From HGM04593 sp045636545 (GTDB lineage: Bacteria > Bacteroidota > Bacteroidia > Bacteroidales > Bacteroidaceae): a stretch of 64,000 nt of DNA. This document shows, in pieces, positions 44,696 to 53,625 of this stretch. The notes below the pieces were generated by a model. That model saw only the letters and a program-made list of their open reading frames with translations. It did no database searches and was not told where the DNA came from. The position numbers were made by a program, and so were the translations under genes. The stretch spans positions 14,264 through 78,263 of the forward strand of contig JAZTXR010000099.1 in assembly GCA_045636545.1 (NCBI GenBank), written 5' to 3'. Positions within the stretch are counted from its first letter, which is position 1. Each line of letters opens with the position of its first letter.

Positions 44696-45346
44696 ATGGC
44701 ACAGATAGTATCACCATCGCTGTTGTCGGCGAATTTCGGCAACCTGCAAGAGGATTTGAAGATGATTAACAGCAGTGCTTGCGAGTGGCTGCACATCGAT
44801 ATTATGGACGGCGTGTTCGTTCCCAACCTCTCTTTCGGTCCTCCGGTACTCAAGTATGTTGCCGAACTATGCGAGAAACCGCTCGACGTGCATCTGATGG
44901 TGGTTGAGCCGATGAACTATCTGCCTGCGGTAAAGGAGTTGGGGGCAAAGATAATGAATGTCCACTATGAGGCCTGCAATCATCTGCACCGCGCCGTTAC
45001 ACAGATAAAGGATGCCGGTATGATGGCGGGTGTAACCCTCAATCCATCTACTCCCGTGTGCCTGCTCAAGGATATAATCCATGAACTCGACCTTGTGCTG
45101 CTAATGAGTGTGAACCCCGGTTTCGGTGGCCAGAAGTTTATTCCTCACACAGTGGACAAGGTGCGCGAACTGCGCCAGCTCATTGACTCTACAGGCTCAA
45201 AGGCTCTTATTGAGGTTGATGGTGGTGTGAACGTTGAGACTGGTAAACTGCTGGCTGCAGCAGGTTCCGATGCTCTCGTCGCCGGCAATGCTGTGTTCAA
45301 GGATGCCGACCCGCACGCTGTGATTTCGGCATTGCGAGCGCTTTAA
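44696..45346 (+). CDS. rpe: Ribulose-phosphate 3-epimerase
   Basis: This 216-residue TIM-barrel enzyme of the pentose phosphate pathway interconverts ribulose-5-phosphate and xylulose-5-phosphate. The motifs SPSLLSANFGNL, HIDIMDGVFVPNLSFGP (metal-binding His and Asp), LDVHLMV, MSVNPGFGGQKFI and IEVDGGVN are all intact. First gene of the run rpe-comEC, which ends 14 bases before comEC. Confidence 0.96.
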   Translation: MAQIVSPSLLSANFGNLQEDLKMINSSACEWLHIDIMDGVFVPNLSFGPPVLKYVAELCEKPLDVHLMVVEPMNYLPAVKELGAKIMNVHYEACNHLHRAVTQIKDAGMMAGVTLNPSTPVCLLKDIIHELDLVLLMSVNPGFGGQKFIPHTVDKVRELRQLIDSTGSKALIEVDGGVNVETGKLLAAAGSDALVAGNAVFKDADPHAVISALRAL

Positions 45347-45360
45347 ATCCATAACATACA

Positions 45361-47475
45361 GTGGCCGGTAGTCGTCTGTTCGGTGGTAATCCTTTACTGA
45401 AATTGGCAATACCAATGATGGTTGGTATTGCTGTCTCATGGTCTTTCCTCGTAGGCGATGTCATGATTCTCTCTTTGGCGGCATTGTCACTGTTCGTCTT
45501 GCTATGCGGTTTGTCAGGCAAGGCTCCCCAATGGCTGTTCGGCGTGGGAGTCTTCCTTTTTATGTTTGCAACCGGTGCATTCGTCGAGCAAAGGCAACGC
45601 GAGGTGATGGCGCCACAGTGGGCGGATGGCACACGCCATTACGAGGCGCAGCTGCTCGAAGTTCCCCTGCATAAGGGTTCCTCTACAAAAGTACTTGCGC
45701 GTGTTGTCGATGTGGACAGCGCTGTGATGGCAGGTGCACGCACACAAGGCGATGTCTATCTCTATTTCCCACGCTCGGTTGAGGCCGATGCCCTTGAGGT
45801 CGGTGACCTGTTGCGTTTTGAGTCGGAGGTGCAGCCGCCTGAAAATGCTGGCAACCCTGCCGAATTTGATATCTGCAACTATTTTTATATTAAAGGTATC
45901 ACCGGTACGGCCTATCTTTGGGACGGCAAGTGGAAACATCTTGGCAAGGGCGATATGAGCCTTGCAATGCGTGCCTTGTCGGTGCGTGAAGGGCTGGTGG
46001 AGAGATACCGCTCCTTGGGATTCGATGGTGATGCACTCTCCTTGCTGTCGGCCTTGACACTTGGTGAAAAGCGCGACTTCCCGCGCGAACTGAAAGAGAA
46101 CTATGCTGCAGCCGGTGCAAGCCATGTGCTTGCCTTGTCGGGTCTGCATCTTGGTCTCTTTTATCTGATATTGTCGGTGTTGTTGCCCTTGCGTGGCCGC
46201 AACCGTTGGGTGGTGGCATTGCGTGAGGCGCTTATCGTCATTGCACTTTGGACGTTCGCTTATGTGGCGGGGCTGTCGGCATCGGTGTTGCGTGCTGCCG
46301 TTCTCTTCACGTTGATGTCGCTTGGGCGATGTCTGCGCCAGGAGACATCATCGGTCAGCTCTTTGGCGTTTGCCGCTGTGGCAATGCTGCTCTTTTCACC
46401 GCATCTGCTCTTTGATGTGAGTTTCCAGCTCTCCTTTTCGGCCGTCCTTGCAATATTGCTCCTTGCTCAGCCGTTGCAACGGCTTCTGAAGGTCGATAAG
46501 CGCGGCACGGTGTACCGTTATGTGGTGAATATGCTTATCCTTTCGTTCGTGGCGCAGATAGGTACATTGCCGTTCGTTTGGTACCATTTCGGTGTCCTGC
46601 CTCTCTATTCACTCCTGACAAATATCTTTGTCGTTCCCTTGGCTTTTATCATTATATTGCTGGCGGTTGTGTTGCTTGCCGTGTCGTTCTTTGCGCCTTT
46701 GGCGCAGCCTGTAGCGGTTCTTCTGCAATATATCACGGAATTCATGAATGCCGGCATCTCCTTTATCTCCTCGTTGCCCGGGGCTTCACAGGCCTTACCG
46801 CCTATTGGTGTGGCGGGCGCGGTATGTGTGGCGCTGCTGATTGCCGGCTTTTCGTCGGCTCTCATGAACCGCCGTTGGTGGCAGGCTCTTTTTATTGTGG
46901 GCTGCTCTGTGGTACTGTGTGTGGTGGGAGTGGCTGTAGGTGGCAGCGAGGAAATCCCCGATGGGGTTATTGTGTACAATAACAACCGTAACCCTTTGCT
47001 GCACATAATAGATGGTGGTGGTGAAAACTGCCTTTTGTCGACTGTGCCGCAGCCTGATGCCGAGTATGAGTACTCCTCGTCGCCATATATAAAGCGTGAA
47101 AAATTGCCCGAGCCGTTGTGGGTGGATTGTGATTATGAGTGCGGCACGTTCGTATACCGCAGTGGAATGTTGATGTATGGCGGGTTAAAGATAAAGCTGC
47201 TTGCCGATGACCTTTGGCGCAACAATCTGTTCACGGAGCCTGTCGATGTGCTTCTGCTTGGCAGGGGATTCCTCGGCACGGTAAAGGAGCTTGTCGAGGT
47301 CTATCCGTCGGCCTGCATTCTGCTCGATGGCTCGCTCTACAGGCGAAGCCGCGACAGGATTCTGCGCGAGTGCGTTGCATTGGGAGTAGAGGCTGTTGAT
47401 ATATCAAGGAGTGGTGCCTTGAAAATTGTTCCGCGTGGCGAAAATTTTGAAATTATACCCTTGCGTGGAAAATAA
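45361..47475 (+). CDS. comEC: ComEC/Rec2-family DNA-uptake channel protein
   Basis: This 704-residue polytopic membrane protein has an N-terminal DUF4131/OB-like soluble segment (about 90-190). The Competence domain (about 215-500) contains the conserved ASHVLALSGLHLGLFY and SASVLRAAVLFTLMSLGR. The C-terminal 180 residues are soluble, but the metallo-beta-lactamase histidine motif of longer ComEC proteins is absent, as is common in this phylum. ComEC passes single-stranded DNA across the inner membrane in competent bacteria. The start is a GTG; the next in-frame ATG (45417) would remove part of the first helix. Confidence 0.88.
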   Translation: MAGSRLFGGNPLLKLAIPMMVGIAVSWSFLVGDVMILSLAALSLFVLLCGLSGKAPQWLFGVGVFLFMFATGAFVEQRQREVMAPQWADGTRHYEAQLLEVPLHKGSSTKVLARVVDVDSAVMAGARTQGDVYLYFPRSVEADALEVGDLLRFESEVQPPENAGNPAEFDICNYFYIKGITGTAYLWDGKWKHLGKGDMSLAMRALSVREGLVERYRSLGFDGDALSLLSALTLGEKRDFPRELKENYAAAGASHVLALSGLHLGLFYLILSVLLPLRGRNRWVVALREALIVIALWTFAYVAGLSASVLRAAVLFTLMSLGRCLRQETSSVSSLAFAAVAMLLFSPHLLFDVSFQLSFSAVLAILLLAQPLQRLLKVDKRGTVYRYVVNMLILSFVAQIGTLPFVWYHFGVLPLYSLLTNIFVVPLAFIIILLAVVLLAVSFFAPLAQPVAVLLQYITEFMNAGISFISSLPGASQALPPIGVAGAVCVALLIAGFSSALMNRRWWQALFIVGCSVVLCVVGVAVGGSEEIPDGVIVYNNNRNPLLHIIDGGGENCLLSTVPQPDAEYEYSSSPYIKREKLPEPLWVDCDYECGTFVYRSGMLMYGGLKIKLLADDLWRNNLFTEPVDVLLLGRGFLGTVKELVEVYPSACILLDGSLYRRSRDRILRECVALGVEAVDISRSGALKIVPRGENFEIIPLRGK

Positions 47476-47540
47476 ACACTGTGAAAGGTGTGCTTTTTGC
47501 TTTGGATTTTATTATCTTCGTGACAGAAAAGAATATATAT

Positions 47541-48572
47541 ATGCTTGAGAACCTGATACCGAAACAGAATATTGATGCCGTAAGGCAAGTGGTTGAGAAC
47601 GGCAAACGCTTTGTTGTGCTTGCCCACAAGAATCCCGACGGTGATGCCGTGGGTTCCACATTGGCCGTATGCCGTTTTCTTCGCAGCATTGGAAAAGAGG
47701 CGGCTGTGGTGCTGCCCAATGCTTTTCCCGCGTTCCTGGCATGGGTGCCGGGTGCCGATGGTGTGATATTCTATGATACCGACAGGGAGCGTTGCGACAG
47801 TGTGATAGCCACGGCCGATGTCCTTGTCTGCCTCGATTTCAATCTCTTTTCACGTACGGGCGATATGGCTCCGGTTGCCGTTGCTTCAAAAGCGACAAAA
47901 GTGCTCATAGACCATCATTTGCAACCATCAGAGGAGTTTGATGTCATTATCTCGCATCCCGAGGCCTGTTCTACCTGCGAACTTGTGTTCAGGGTAATTG
48001 CCGCATTGGGTGGTGTAGGGGCGCTGGACTTTGAAATGGCACAGTGCATCTACACGGGAATGATGACCGACACGGGAGCGTTTGCATACGCCTCTACCCG
48101 CAAGGATGTCTATCTGATTATTGCCGAGCTGCTCGACAAGGGCATTGACAAGGATTGGATATACCGCAAGGTGTTCTACACCTCTTCGGTTACACGAATG
48201 CGCCTATGGGGCTATGCCATGTATGATAAACTGAAAGTATATAACAAGTATAATGCGGCTCTCATAACCCTTTCGCACAGCGAACTCATGCGTTTCTATG
48301 CCTCAAAGGGTGATACCGAGGGGCTTGTGAACCAGCCGTTGCAGGTGAAAGGGGTCCGCTTTTCATGCTTTTTGCGCGAGGAGTCGCCCGGCAAGATAAA
48401 CGTATCGTTGCGCAGTGTCGACGATTTTCCCTGTAACAGCGTGGCGGCCGAGTTTTTCAACGGTGGTGGGCACAAGAATGCTTCGGGCGGCGAGGTCTAC
48501 GGCACAATGGAGATTGCGGTGGAGCGTTTCAGGCAGGCGCTGCAGAAGTACAGGAAGGAATTGACAGAGTAA
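47541..48572 (+). CDS. nrnA: DHH-family oligoribonuclease / pAp phosphatase NrnA
   Basis: This 343-residue cytoplasmic phosphoesterase degrades nano-RNA and hydrolyses 3',5'-pAp. DHH motifs are present: LAHKNPDGDAVGS (residues 28-40), LVCLDFN, the LIDHH triad, and MTDTGAFAY. The DHHA1 substrate domain ends with GGGHKNASGG. The frame runs back to 47481, but a -7 box TATCTTCG (47513-47520) lies inside that extension, so the ATG at 47541 is chosen. The gene can thus be transcribed independently of rpe-comEC. Confidence 0.92.
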   Translation: MLENLIPKQNIDAVRQVVENGKRFVVLAHKNPDGDAVGSTLAVCRFLRSIGKEAAVVLPNAFPAFLAWVPGADGVIFYDTDRERCDSVIATADVLVCLDFNLFSRTGDMAPVAVASKATKVLIDHHLQPSEEFDVIISHPEACSTCELVFRVIAALGGVGALDFEMAQCIYTGMMTDTGAFAYASTRKDVYLIIAELLDKGIDKDWIYRKVFYTSSVTRMRLWGYAMYDKLKVYNKYNAALITLSHSELMRFYASKGDTEGLVNQPLQVKGVRFSCFLREESPGKINVSLRSVDDFPCNSVAAEFFNGGGHKNASGGEVYGTMEIAVERFRQALQKYRKELTE

Positions 48573-48592
48573 CCAATAAAAAACAAAGTGTT

Positions 48593-48922
48593 ATGAAAAA
48601 GATATTGTTGGCGGTGATGAGTGCGTTTTTGCTCTCCTGCAGTGGCGACAGTGTGTGTGACAAGGTGGTGTCGGTGTATGAGAATGCAGCCGAAAAGGTG
48701 CTCACGGCAAACAGTAGGGAAGAACTGCGTTCACTTGAACGTGGACAGAATGCCGAGTGCTCCAAGGTCTTGAGGGATTGCGCTGCAGAGCTGGCCGAAA
48801 TTGAAGAGAAGGCGGCCGATGGCAACAAGAGGGCTGTTGAACAACTCCGTAAACTCAATGATGCAAAGAAGCTCTACAGGGATAGCAAGGCCGAGAAGCG
48901 CAAGGCGCTAAAATCATTATAA
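48593..48922 (+). CDS. Small lipoprotein of unknown function
   Basis: This 109-residue protein has a lipobox LLSC and acyl-accepting Cys16, followed by SGDSVCDKV. The mature part is entirely helical and highly charged, probably coiled coil (EELRSLERGQNAECSKVL, AELAEIEEKAADGNKRAVEQL). It begins 20 bases after nrnA in the same direction and is likely co-transcribed. I do not recognise a named family. Confidence 0.75.
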   Translation: MKKILLAVMSAFLLSCSGDSVCDKVVSVYENAAEKVLTANSREELRSLERGQNAECSKVLRDCAAELAEIEEKAADGNKRAVEQLRKLNDAKKLYRDSKAEKRKALKSL

Positions 48923-49057
48923 GCATTCCTGTTGTCTGTGATAATTTTTATAATTATTTCATAGTTCTGTTCCGCTTTTTTTGCCATAGTTTTTGTATCT
49001 TCGCAAAAAGTTGTATTTTTGAAAATCCAAATATTTTGTGAGGTCTTGAATATAAGT

Positions 49058-49702
49058 ATGTTGAAAGAAAAATTGAACTGTTTTTTGCTTCTTCTTCTCT
49101 TCGCGGTCTCTTTTGCATCGTGTGATGATACCGTTACATATTCCGAGATGAAGGAGAAGGAGCGTGATGCTGTCAACGCATTCATCAAGGAGAAGGGCAT
49201 AAAAATCATCTCGTATGATGATTTCGTTGCCAATGACTCTGCCACCGATGTCAGCAATAACGAGTATGTGCTGGTGGACGATGTGTATATGCAGATAGTA
49301 AACAATCCGGTAAAAAAGGATCCGGCTGCTTACACCATTGAGGATGGCGACAATATCGACCTTCTTGTGCGTTACTATGAGTACAATATACAGGAAGATG
49401 ATACAATCACAGCCAATCTCTATGCGGCCGATGCCGATGAGATGCGTGTTACAAATAACAGTGGCTCGTACACGGCTACATTCACCTCGGGTATAATGTC
49501 AACGGTCTATGGCAGTTCGGTGCCTACAGGATGGCTCGTGCCCCTGCGCTTCCTCACCTTTACACGCAAGCAGAGCAATCTTGCCAAGGTGAACATAATT
49601 GTGCCGCACACAAAAGGCACATCAAATGCCACTACATACGTGTATCCATGTCTTTACCAGATATCTTACCAGCCAAGTGTCTCGGTAATGATTCCTGAAT
49701 AA
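49058..49702 (+). CDS. DUF4827 lipoprotein (FKBP-like fold suspected)
   Basis: This protein has 214 residues from the ATG at 49058. The lipobox FASC gives lipid-bearing Cys22, followed by DD, an acidic start often linked to surface display in this phylum. The body (MKEKERDAVNAFIKEKGIKIIS, then VLVDDVYMQIV, VRYYEYNIQEDDTI, VPTGWLVPLRFL) matches DUF4827. These proteins look like degenerate FKBP-type domains in layout. The frame extends to a TTG at 49019, but a -7 box TATCTTCG (48996-49003) and the signal peptide favour 49058. It ends 24 bases before glmM and is likely co-transcribed with it. Confidence 0.83.
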   Translation: MLKEKLNCFLLLLLFAVSFASCDDTVTYSEMKEKERDAVNAFIKEKGIKIISYDDFVANDSATDVSNNEYVLVDDVYMQIVNNPVKKDPAAYTIEDGDNIDLLVRYYEYNIQEDDTITANLYAADADEMRVTNNSGSYTATFTSGIMSTVYGSSVPTGWLVPLRFLTFTRKQSNLAKVNIIVPHTKGTSNATTYVYPCLYQISYQPSVSVMIPE

Positions 49703-49726
49703 AACTTTTAAATAACAATAATAGAA

Positions 49727-51115
49727 ATGACACTTATTAAATCTATTTCGGGTATCAGAGGTACCATCGGCGGCAGAGCCGATGAGGGTTTGACTCCTCT
49801 TGATGTTGTGAAGTTGACATCGGCGTATGCAGCGCTGATACGTAAGACAACCACAAAGACAAGCAACAAGATTGTTGTTGGTCGCGATGCGCGTCTATCG
49901 GGTGAGATGGTCAACAAGATTGTTTGCGGTACTCTCATGGGTATGGGCTTTGATGTTGTTGATATTGGCTTGGCTTCTACCCCCACAACTGAGGTTGCCG
50001 TTACAATGGAGGATGCATGTGGTGGTATCATCCTTACTGCAAGCCACAACCCACGCCAGTGGAATGCACTCAAGCTCCTCAACGAGAAGGGCGAGTTCCT
50101 GAATGCTGCAGAGGGGCAGGAGGTGCTGCGCATTGCAGCTGCCGAGGAGTTCGACTATGCCGATGTAGAGACATTGGGCAAGTACCGTCTCGACGAATCG
50201 TATGACGACAAGCACATAGAGGCTGTACTCGCATTGCCACTTGTTGATGTCGAGGCTATCAAGGCTGCAGGTTTCAAGGTTGCTATCGACTGCGTTAACT
50301 CGGTGGGTGGTGTAATCCTTCCAAAGCTCTTCGACAAGTTGGGCATTACAAAGGTCGATAAGCTCTATTGCGAGCCTACTGGTGACTTCCAGCACAATCC
50401 GGAGCCTTTAGCAAAGAACCTTGGTGACATCATGGGCTTGATGGAAAAGGGCGGCAATGATGTTGCTTTTGTTGTTGACCCCGATGTTGACCGCTTGGCC
50501 ATCATCTGCGAGAATGGTGAGATGTACGGCGAGGAGTACACGCTCGTTACCGTTGCAGATTATGTTCTGAAGCACACTCCTGGCAATACCGTTTCAAACC
50601 TCAGTTCAACACGTGCTCTGCGCGACGTTACAAACGCTCACGGTTGCACATATACCGCTTCGGCAGTTGGTGAGGTAAACGTTGTTACCAAGATGCGCGA
50701 GACAAACGCCATCATCGGTGGCGAGGGCAACGGTGGTGTAATCTATCCTGCTTGCCACGCCGGCCGCGATGCTTTGGTAGGTATCTGCTTGTTCTTGAGC
50801 CACCTTGCTCACGAGAAGAAGACTGTAAGCAAGTTGCGTGCAACATATCCCGCATACTTCATGGGCAAGAACCGTATCGATTTGAAGCCAGGTTGCGATG
50901 TTGATGCCATCCTTGAGAAGATTAAGGCTACATACGCAGGCAAGGCGGAAATCAACACAGTGGACGGTGTAAAACTCGACTTCCCCGAGACATGGGTTCA
51001 CTTGCGCAAGAGCAACACCGAGCCAATCATCCGCATCTATTCCGAGGGTCCTACTCAGGAGGCTGCCGATGCCATCGGTGAGGAGATTCTTGCACTTGCA
51101 AACAGCTTGATGTAA
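49727..51115 (+). CDS. glmM: Phosphoglucosamine mutase
   Basis: This 462-residue alpha-phosphohexomutase converts glucosamine-6-phosphate to glucosamine-1-phosphate on the route to UDP-GlcNAc for peptidoglycan and LPS. The N-terminal substrate loop is SGIRGTIGG (8-16). The catalytic phosphoserine is Ser106 in TASHNP, the metal loop is DPDVDR, the sugar-specificity loop is GGEGNGGVIYP, and the phosphate-binding C-terminus is RKSNTEPIIRIYSEG. Specificity for glucosamine rather than mannose is assigned by resemblance to Bacteroidota GlmM. Confidence 0.9.
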   Translation: MTLIKSISGIRGTIGGRADEGLTPLDVVKLTSAYAALIRKTTTKTSNKIVVGRDARLSGEMVNKIVCGTLMGMGFDVVDIGLASTPTTEVAVTMEDACGGIILTASHNPRQWNALKLLNEKGEFLNAAEGQEVLRIAAAEEFDYADVETLGKYRLDESYDDKHIEAVLALPLVDVEAIKAAGFKVAIDCVNSVGGVILPKLFDKLGITKVDKLYCEPTGDFQHNPEPLAKNLGDIMGLMEKGGNDVAFVVDPDVDRLAIICENGEMYGEEYTLVTVADYVLKHTPGNTVSNLSSTRALRDVTNAHGCTYTASAVGEVNVVTKMRETNAIIGGEGNGGVIYPACHAGRDALVGICLFLSHLAHEKKTVSKLRATYPAYFMGKNRIDLKPGCDVDAILEKIKATYAGKAEINTVDGVKLDFPETWVHLRKSNTEPIIRIYSEGPTQEAADAIGEEILALANSLM

Positions 51116-51135
51116 TTAGAAATTTAAATTATATT

Positions 51136-51164
51136 GTCGGAGTGTTCCAATGGGGCGCTCCGAC
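51136..51164 (+). terminator. Intrinsic terminator after glmM
   Basis: Stem GTCGGAG / CTCCGAC followed by TTTTTT. Confidence 0.85.
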
Positions 51165-51211
51165 TTTTTTGTATAATGTTTTTCTATCTTCCAAAAAATA
51201 TTTGAAAAATA

Positions 51212-51243
51212 TTTGGTTTATAAAATAAACTACTTTATATTTG
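51212..51243 (+). promoter_or_regulatory. Promoter of the membrane protein/winged-helix pair
   Basis: TTTG (51212-51215), 20 bases, TATATTTG (51236-51243). Exact consensus; the ATG is 49 bases downstream. Confidence 0.8.
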
Positions 51244-51291
51244 TTGCGGATATCCATTTATACTTGATGTGTTACAAATAAAATTATTATT

Positions 51292-51915
51292 ATGGAAGAA
51301 AGAAAAATGAATGAGGCCGAGAGTCTTGAACTTATTACCTCAATGATAAATGACTCACGTGCGCGAATGGGACGGAATTTTGGAACGCCTTTTCTTATCT
51401 GGGGGTACACGACTGTGCTTGTTTCTATTATACAGGCTTTGATAGTAACTTTTGTTGATGACTTTATGCCATACCTGTGGTTATGGTGTGCGATACCTTT
51501 GATTGGATGGCCGCTTATGCTTTGCCTGAACAGGCAGGAGAGAGGTGCGGTAAACTACATAGACCGTTGTGTGGGTGCTGTGTGGACAGGTATTGGTATT
51601 GCATCTGTGTTTATCCCTTTCTATTGCGGGTTCGGTATAAGTGTCTTTTCCACAGTCGTTGTGCTCATGGGAGTGGGTACATACGTGACAGCTGTTGTCA
51701 TTAAGGATAAGGTTGTAAAAAGGATTGGAGTGGTTGCGATAATCTCGCCGGTGGCATTCGCCATTGCTAAGTTTGCTTATGTACGTTCCCATACAGTCCA
51801 AGATGTCGCTTATTATGGTGGGCTTTATTTGACAGAATGTATTATCTTTGCAGTGATAATATTCATGTTGCTTGTTGTTCCGGGTCATATCCTTAACCGT
51901 AAGAAAAATGTTTAA
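51292..51915 (+). CDS. Six-helix membrane protein of unknown function, paired with a regulator
   Basis: This 207-residue protein has a short charged N-terminus (MNEAESLELITSMINDSRAR) and then about six membrane helices between residues 30 and 200. It ends with a basic tail NRKKNV. There are no catalytic motifs. An ATG five codons in (51307) is an alternative start. Its last 8 bases overlap the start of a winged-helix regulator, a tight coupling seen in many Bacteroidota genomes. The pair resembles a membrane sensor or stress module with its own repressor, which is inference. Confidence 0.8.
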   Translation: MEERKMNEAESLELITSMINDSRARMGRNFGTPFLIWGYTTVLVSIIQALIVTFVDDFMPYLWLWCAIPLIGWPLMLCLNRQERGAVNYIDRCVGAVWTGIGIASVFIPFYCGFGISVFSTVVVLMGVGTYVTAVVIKDKVVKRIGVVAIISPVAFAIAKFAYVRSHTVQDVAYYGGLYLTECIIFAVIIFMLLVVPGHILNRKKNV

Positions 51916-52198
51916 AGAACTTAATCCGTTGTTACATTCCGAACTTCGTCTTGCAGTTGTCTCTTTGTTGATGACTGTAGAGAGTGCCGATTTTGTGTAC
52001 ATCAAGGAGCGGACAAATGCAACGGCAGGCAACCTGAGCGTACAACTGGATAAATTGCAAAAAGCCGGGTATATAACGGTGGAAAAGGGATTTAAAGGAA
52101 AAATGCCCCGTACGACTTGTTCAATAACCCCCGAAGGAATATCGGCCTTTGAGGAGTATGTGATGGCCTTGAAGAGCTATTTGGGAGATAGAATCTGA
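51908..52198 (+). CDS. Winged-helix DNA-binding regulator (HTH_27/MarR-like)
   Basis: This 96-residue protein is one winged-helix domain: RLAVVSLLMTVESADFVYIKE, recognition helix NATAGNLSVQLDKLQKAGYI, and wing TVEKGFKGKMPRTTCSITPEG. A C-terminal dimerisation helix follows. It belongs to the PadR/ArsR-like group that acts as a repressor. Starting at 51908 it overlaps the previous gene by 8 bases (ATGTTTAA), implying translational coupling and shared regulation. Confidence 0.87.
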   Translation: MFKELNPLLHSELRLAVVSLLMTVESADFVYIKERTNATAGNLSVQLDKLQKAGYITVEKGFKGKMPRTTCSITPEGISAFEEYVMALKSYLGDRI

Positions 52199-52240
52199 TA
52201 ACAAAAACCGCAACAGGCGCGCCTGCTGCGGTTTTTGTTA
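52199..52240. terminator. Bidirectional terminator between the regulator and hemW
   Basis: Loopless inverted repeat centred on GGCGCGCC with one mismatch in 21 pairs; A5 and T5 tracts serve both strands. Confidence 0.85.
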
Positions 52241-52256
52241 TAGTTGTTTTGTTATA

Positions 52257-53384
52257 TTATATAAAAATCAACTCCCGTATCACCGCATCGCTAATGAAAA
52301 TTCCTTTTTCGGTGAGCGACAGGTGCCTGTTTTCTTCCTTTAGGTTGCCCAGAGCAATCTCTTTCTGGGCTGCGCGCTGTATATGGCGGTTCAGCCTGTC
52401 ACTGAATTTCTCCTTCATCCATCCCAATGGAATGCCTTTGGCTGTGCGCAGGCGCGTAAGTATGGTGTCGTTGTAGCGTTCTTCCTCGCTCAGGTGCTCA
52501 ATCTCAAAATTTGGGGCACAGCATTCTATCCCTTTTATATATTCTTGAATGTCGGCAATGTTCCATTGGCGCGATGTGCCGTTGTAGGAGTGGGCTGCAG
52601 CACCGCAGCCAATGTAAGGGATGTCGTTCCAGTAGCTGCTGTTGTGTCGGCTCTCGCGCCCGGGCAGTGCAAAATTAGATATTTCGTAGTGGTGGTAGCC
52701 TGCCTCTTTGAGTTTTGCAATGAGCATTTGGAATTGCTCCACGTTCTCTTCTTCGCTCAGTTCGGCAAAGTCGCCGCGCTCAAGGGCGCGGTGTAGTGGG
52801 GTTCCCTCTTCGTATGTGAGGTTGTAGGCCGACAGGTGGTCGGGGCGCAGTGCGATGGCGCTCTCAAGGTCGTGCTCCCACTGGGCGATGGTTGAGCCGG
52901 GAAGGGCAAAAATCAGGTCTATGCTTATGTTGTCGTAGCCGGCTTCGCGGGCATTCTTTACGGCCTGACGTGCCTTGTCGGCATTGTGGCGGCGGCCAAG
53001 GCACTTGAGCTGCGTGTCGTTGAAACTCTGCACTCCCATGCTTATGCGGTTGAACGGCAGCGCTTTTAGCTGTGTGAGGAAATCGGGTGTCAGGTCATCG
53101 GGGTTGCACTCTATGGTCACCTCGGCCGTGGGCGAAACGCTGTGCACGTCATATATCGTGTTGCATATTTTATGTAGCTGTTCCAATGTCAGTGTCGACG
53201 GAGTTCCACCACCGAAATAGATGGTTTCAATGGGCGCGCTGGCGGCATACTCCTTGCGCATGGCAATCTCTTTGCATAGCGCATCGACATACTTCTCCTT
53301 TATATTATATAAGGTAGTGGAGTAGAATGCGCAGTAGTTGCAGCGCTGCTTGCAGAATGGGATATGTATATAAATGCCGGCCAT
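52257..53384 (-). CDS. hemW: Radical SAM heme chaperone HemW
   Basis: This 375-residue protein has the radical-SAM cluster CKQRCNYC (Cys11, Cys15, Cys18), in the Cx3Cx2C spacing of the family. IYFGGGTPSTL, TIECNPDDL, RISMGVQSFND and the C-terminal HemW domain ending in FISDAVIRELI follow. It lacks the fourth cysteine and extra features of genuine anaerobic coproporphyrinogen oxidase HemN, so heme trafficking is the likelier role. The gene is single and divergent from EF-G2. Confidence 0.93.
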   Translation of the reverse strand: MAGIYIHIPFCKQRCNYCAFYSTTLYNIKEKYVDALCKEIAMRKEYAASAPIETIYFGGGTPSTLTLEQLHKICNTIYDVHSVSPTAEVTIECNPDDLTPDFLTQLKALPFNRISMGVQSFNDTQLKCLGRRHNADKARQAVKNAREAGYDNISIDLIFALPGSTIAQWEHDLESAIALRPDHLSAYNLTYEEGTPLHRALERGDFAELSEEENVEQFQMLIAKLKEAGYHHYEISNFALPGRESRHNSSYWNDIPYIGCGAAAHSYNGTSRQWNIADIQEYIKGIECCAPNFEIEHLSEEERYNDTILTRLRTAKGIPLGWMKEKFSDRLNRHIQRAAQKEIALGNLKEENRHLSLTEKGIFISDAVIRELIFI

Positions 53385-53625
53385 TTGTCACTTTATGTTA
53401 AAAACATGCCGCGAAGTTACTTTTTTTCTCTCTTTTTTGAAAAACATTCCCATTCTATTTGCTTTTGTCTCGAAAAATTCCTACATTGCCAACACTTTCA
53501 AAAACTAACTAACTAACCTTTTGGGATGGAGTTAAGGGTGCAAGGTGAATAAAAACTATTCGGTATGATGAAGATTATTTGTTTTAACCCCATTCTCATT
53601 CCAGTAACTAAAAAAACAAAATAAT

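Noticed and set aside
45417..47475. Shorter ComEC starting at ATG 45417
   Set aside because: This start would remove part of the first hydrophobic segment; the GTG at 45361 lies 14 bases after rpe and fits better, though it is not proven.
53505..53518. CTAA tandem repeat upstream of EF-G2 as a phase-variable tract
   Set aside because: Only about three units, outside any coding region; too short to claim variation.
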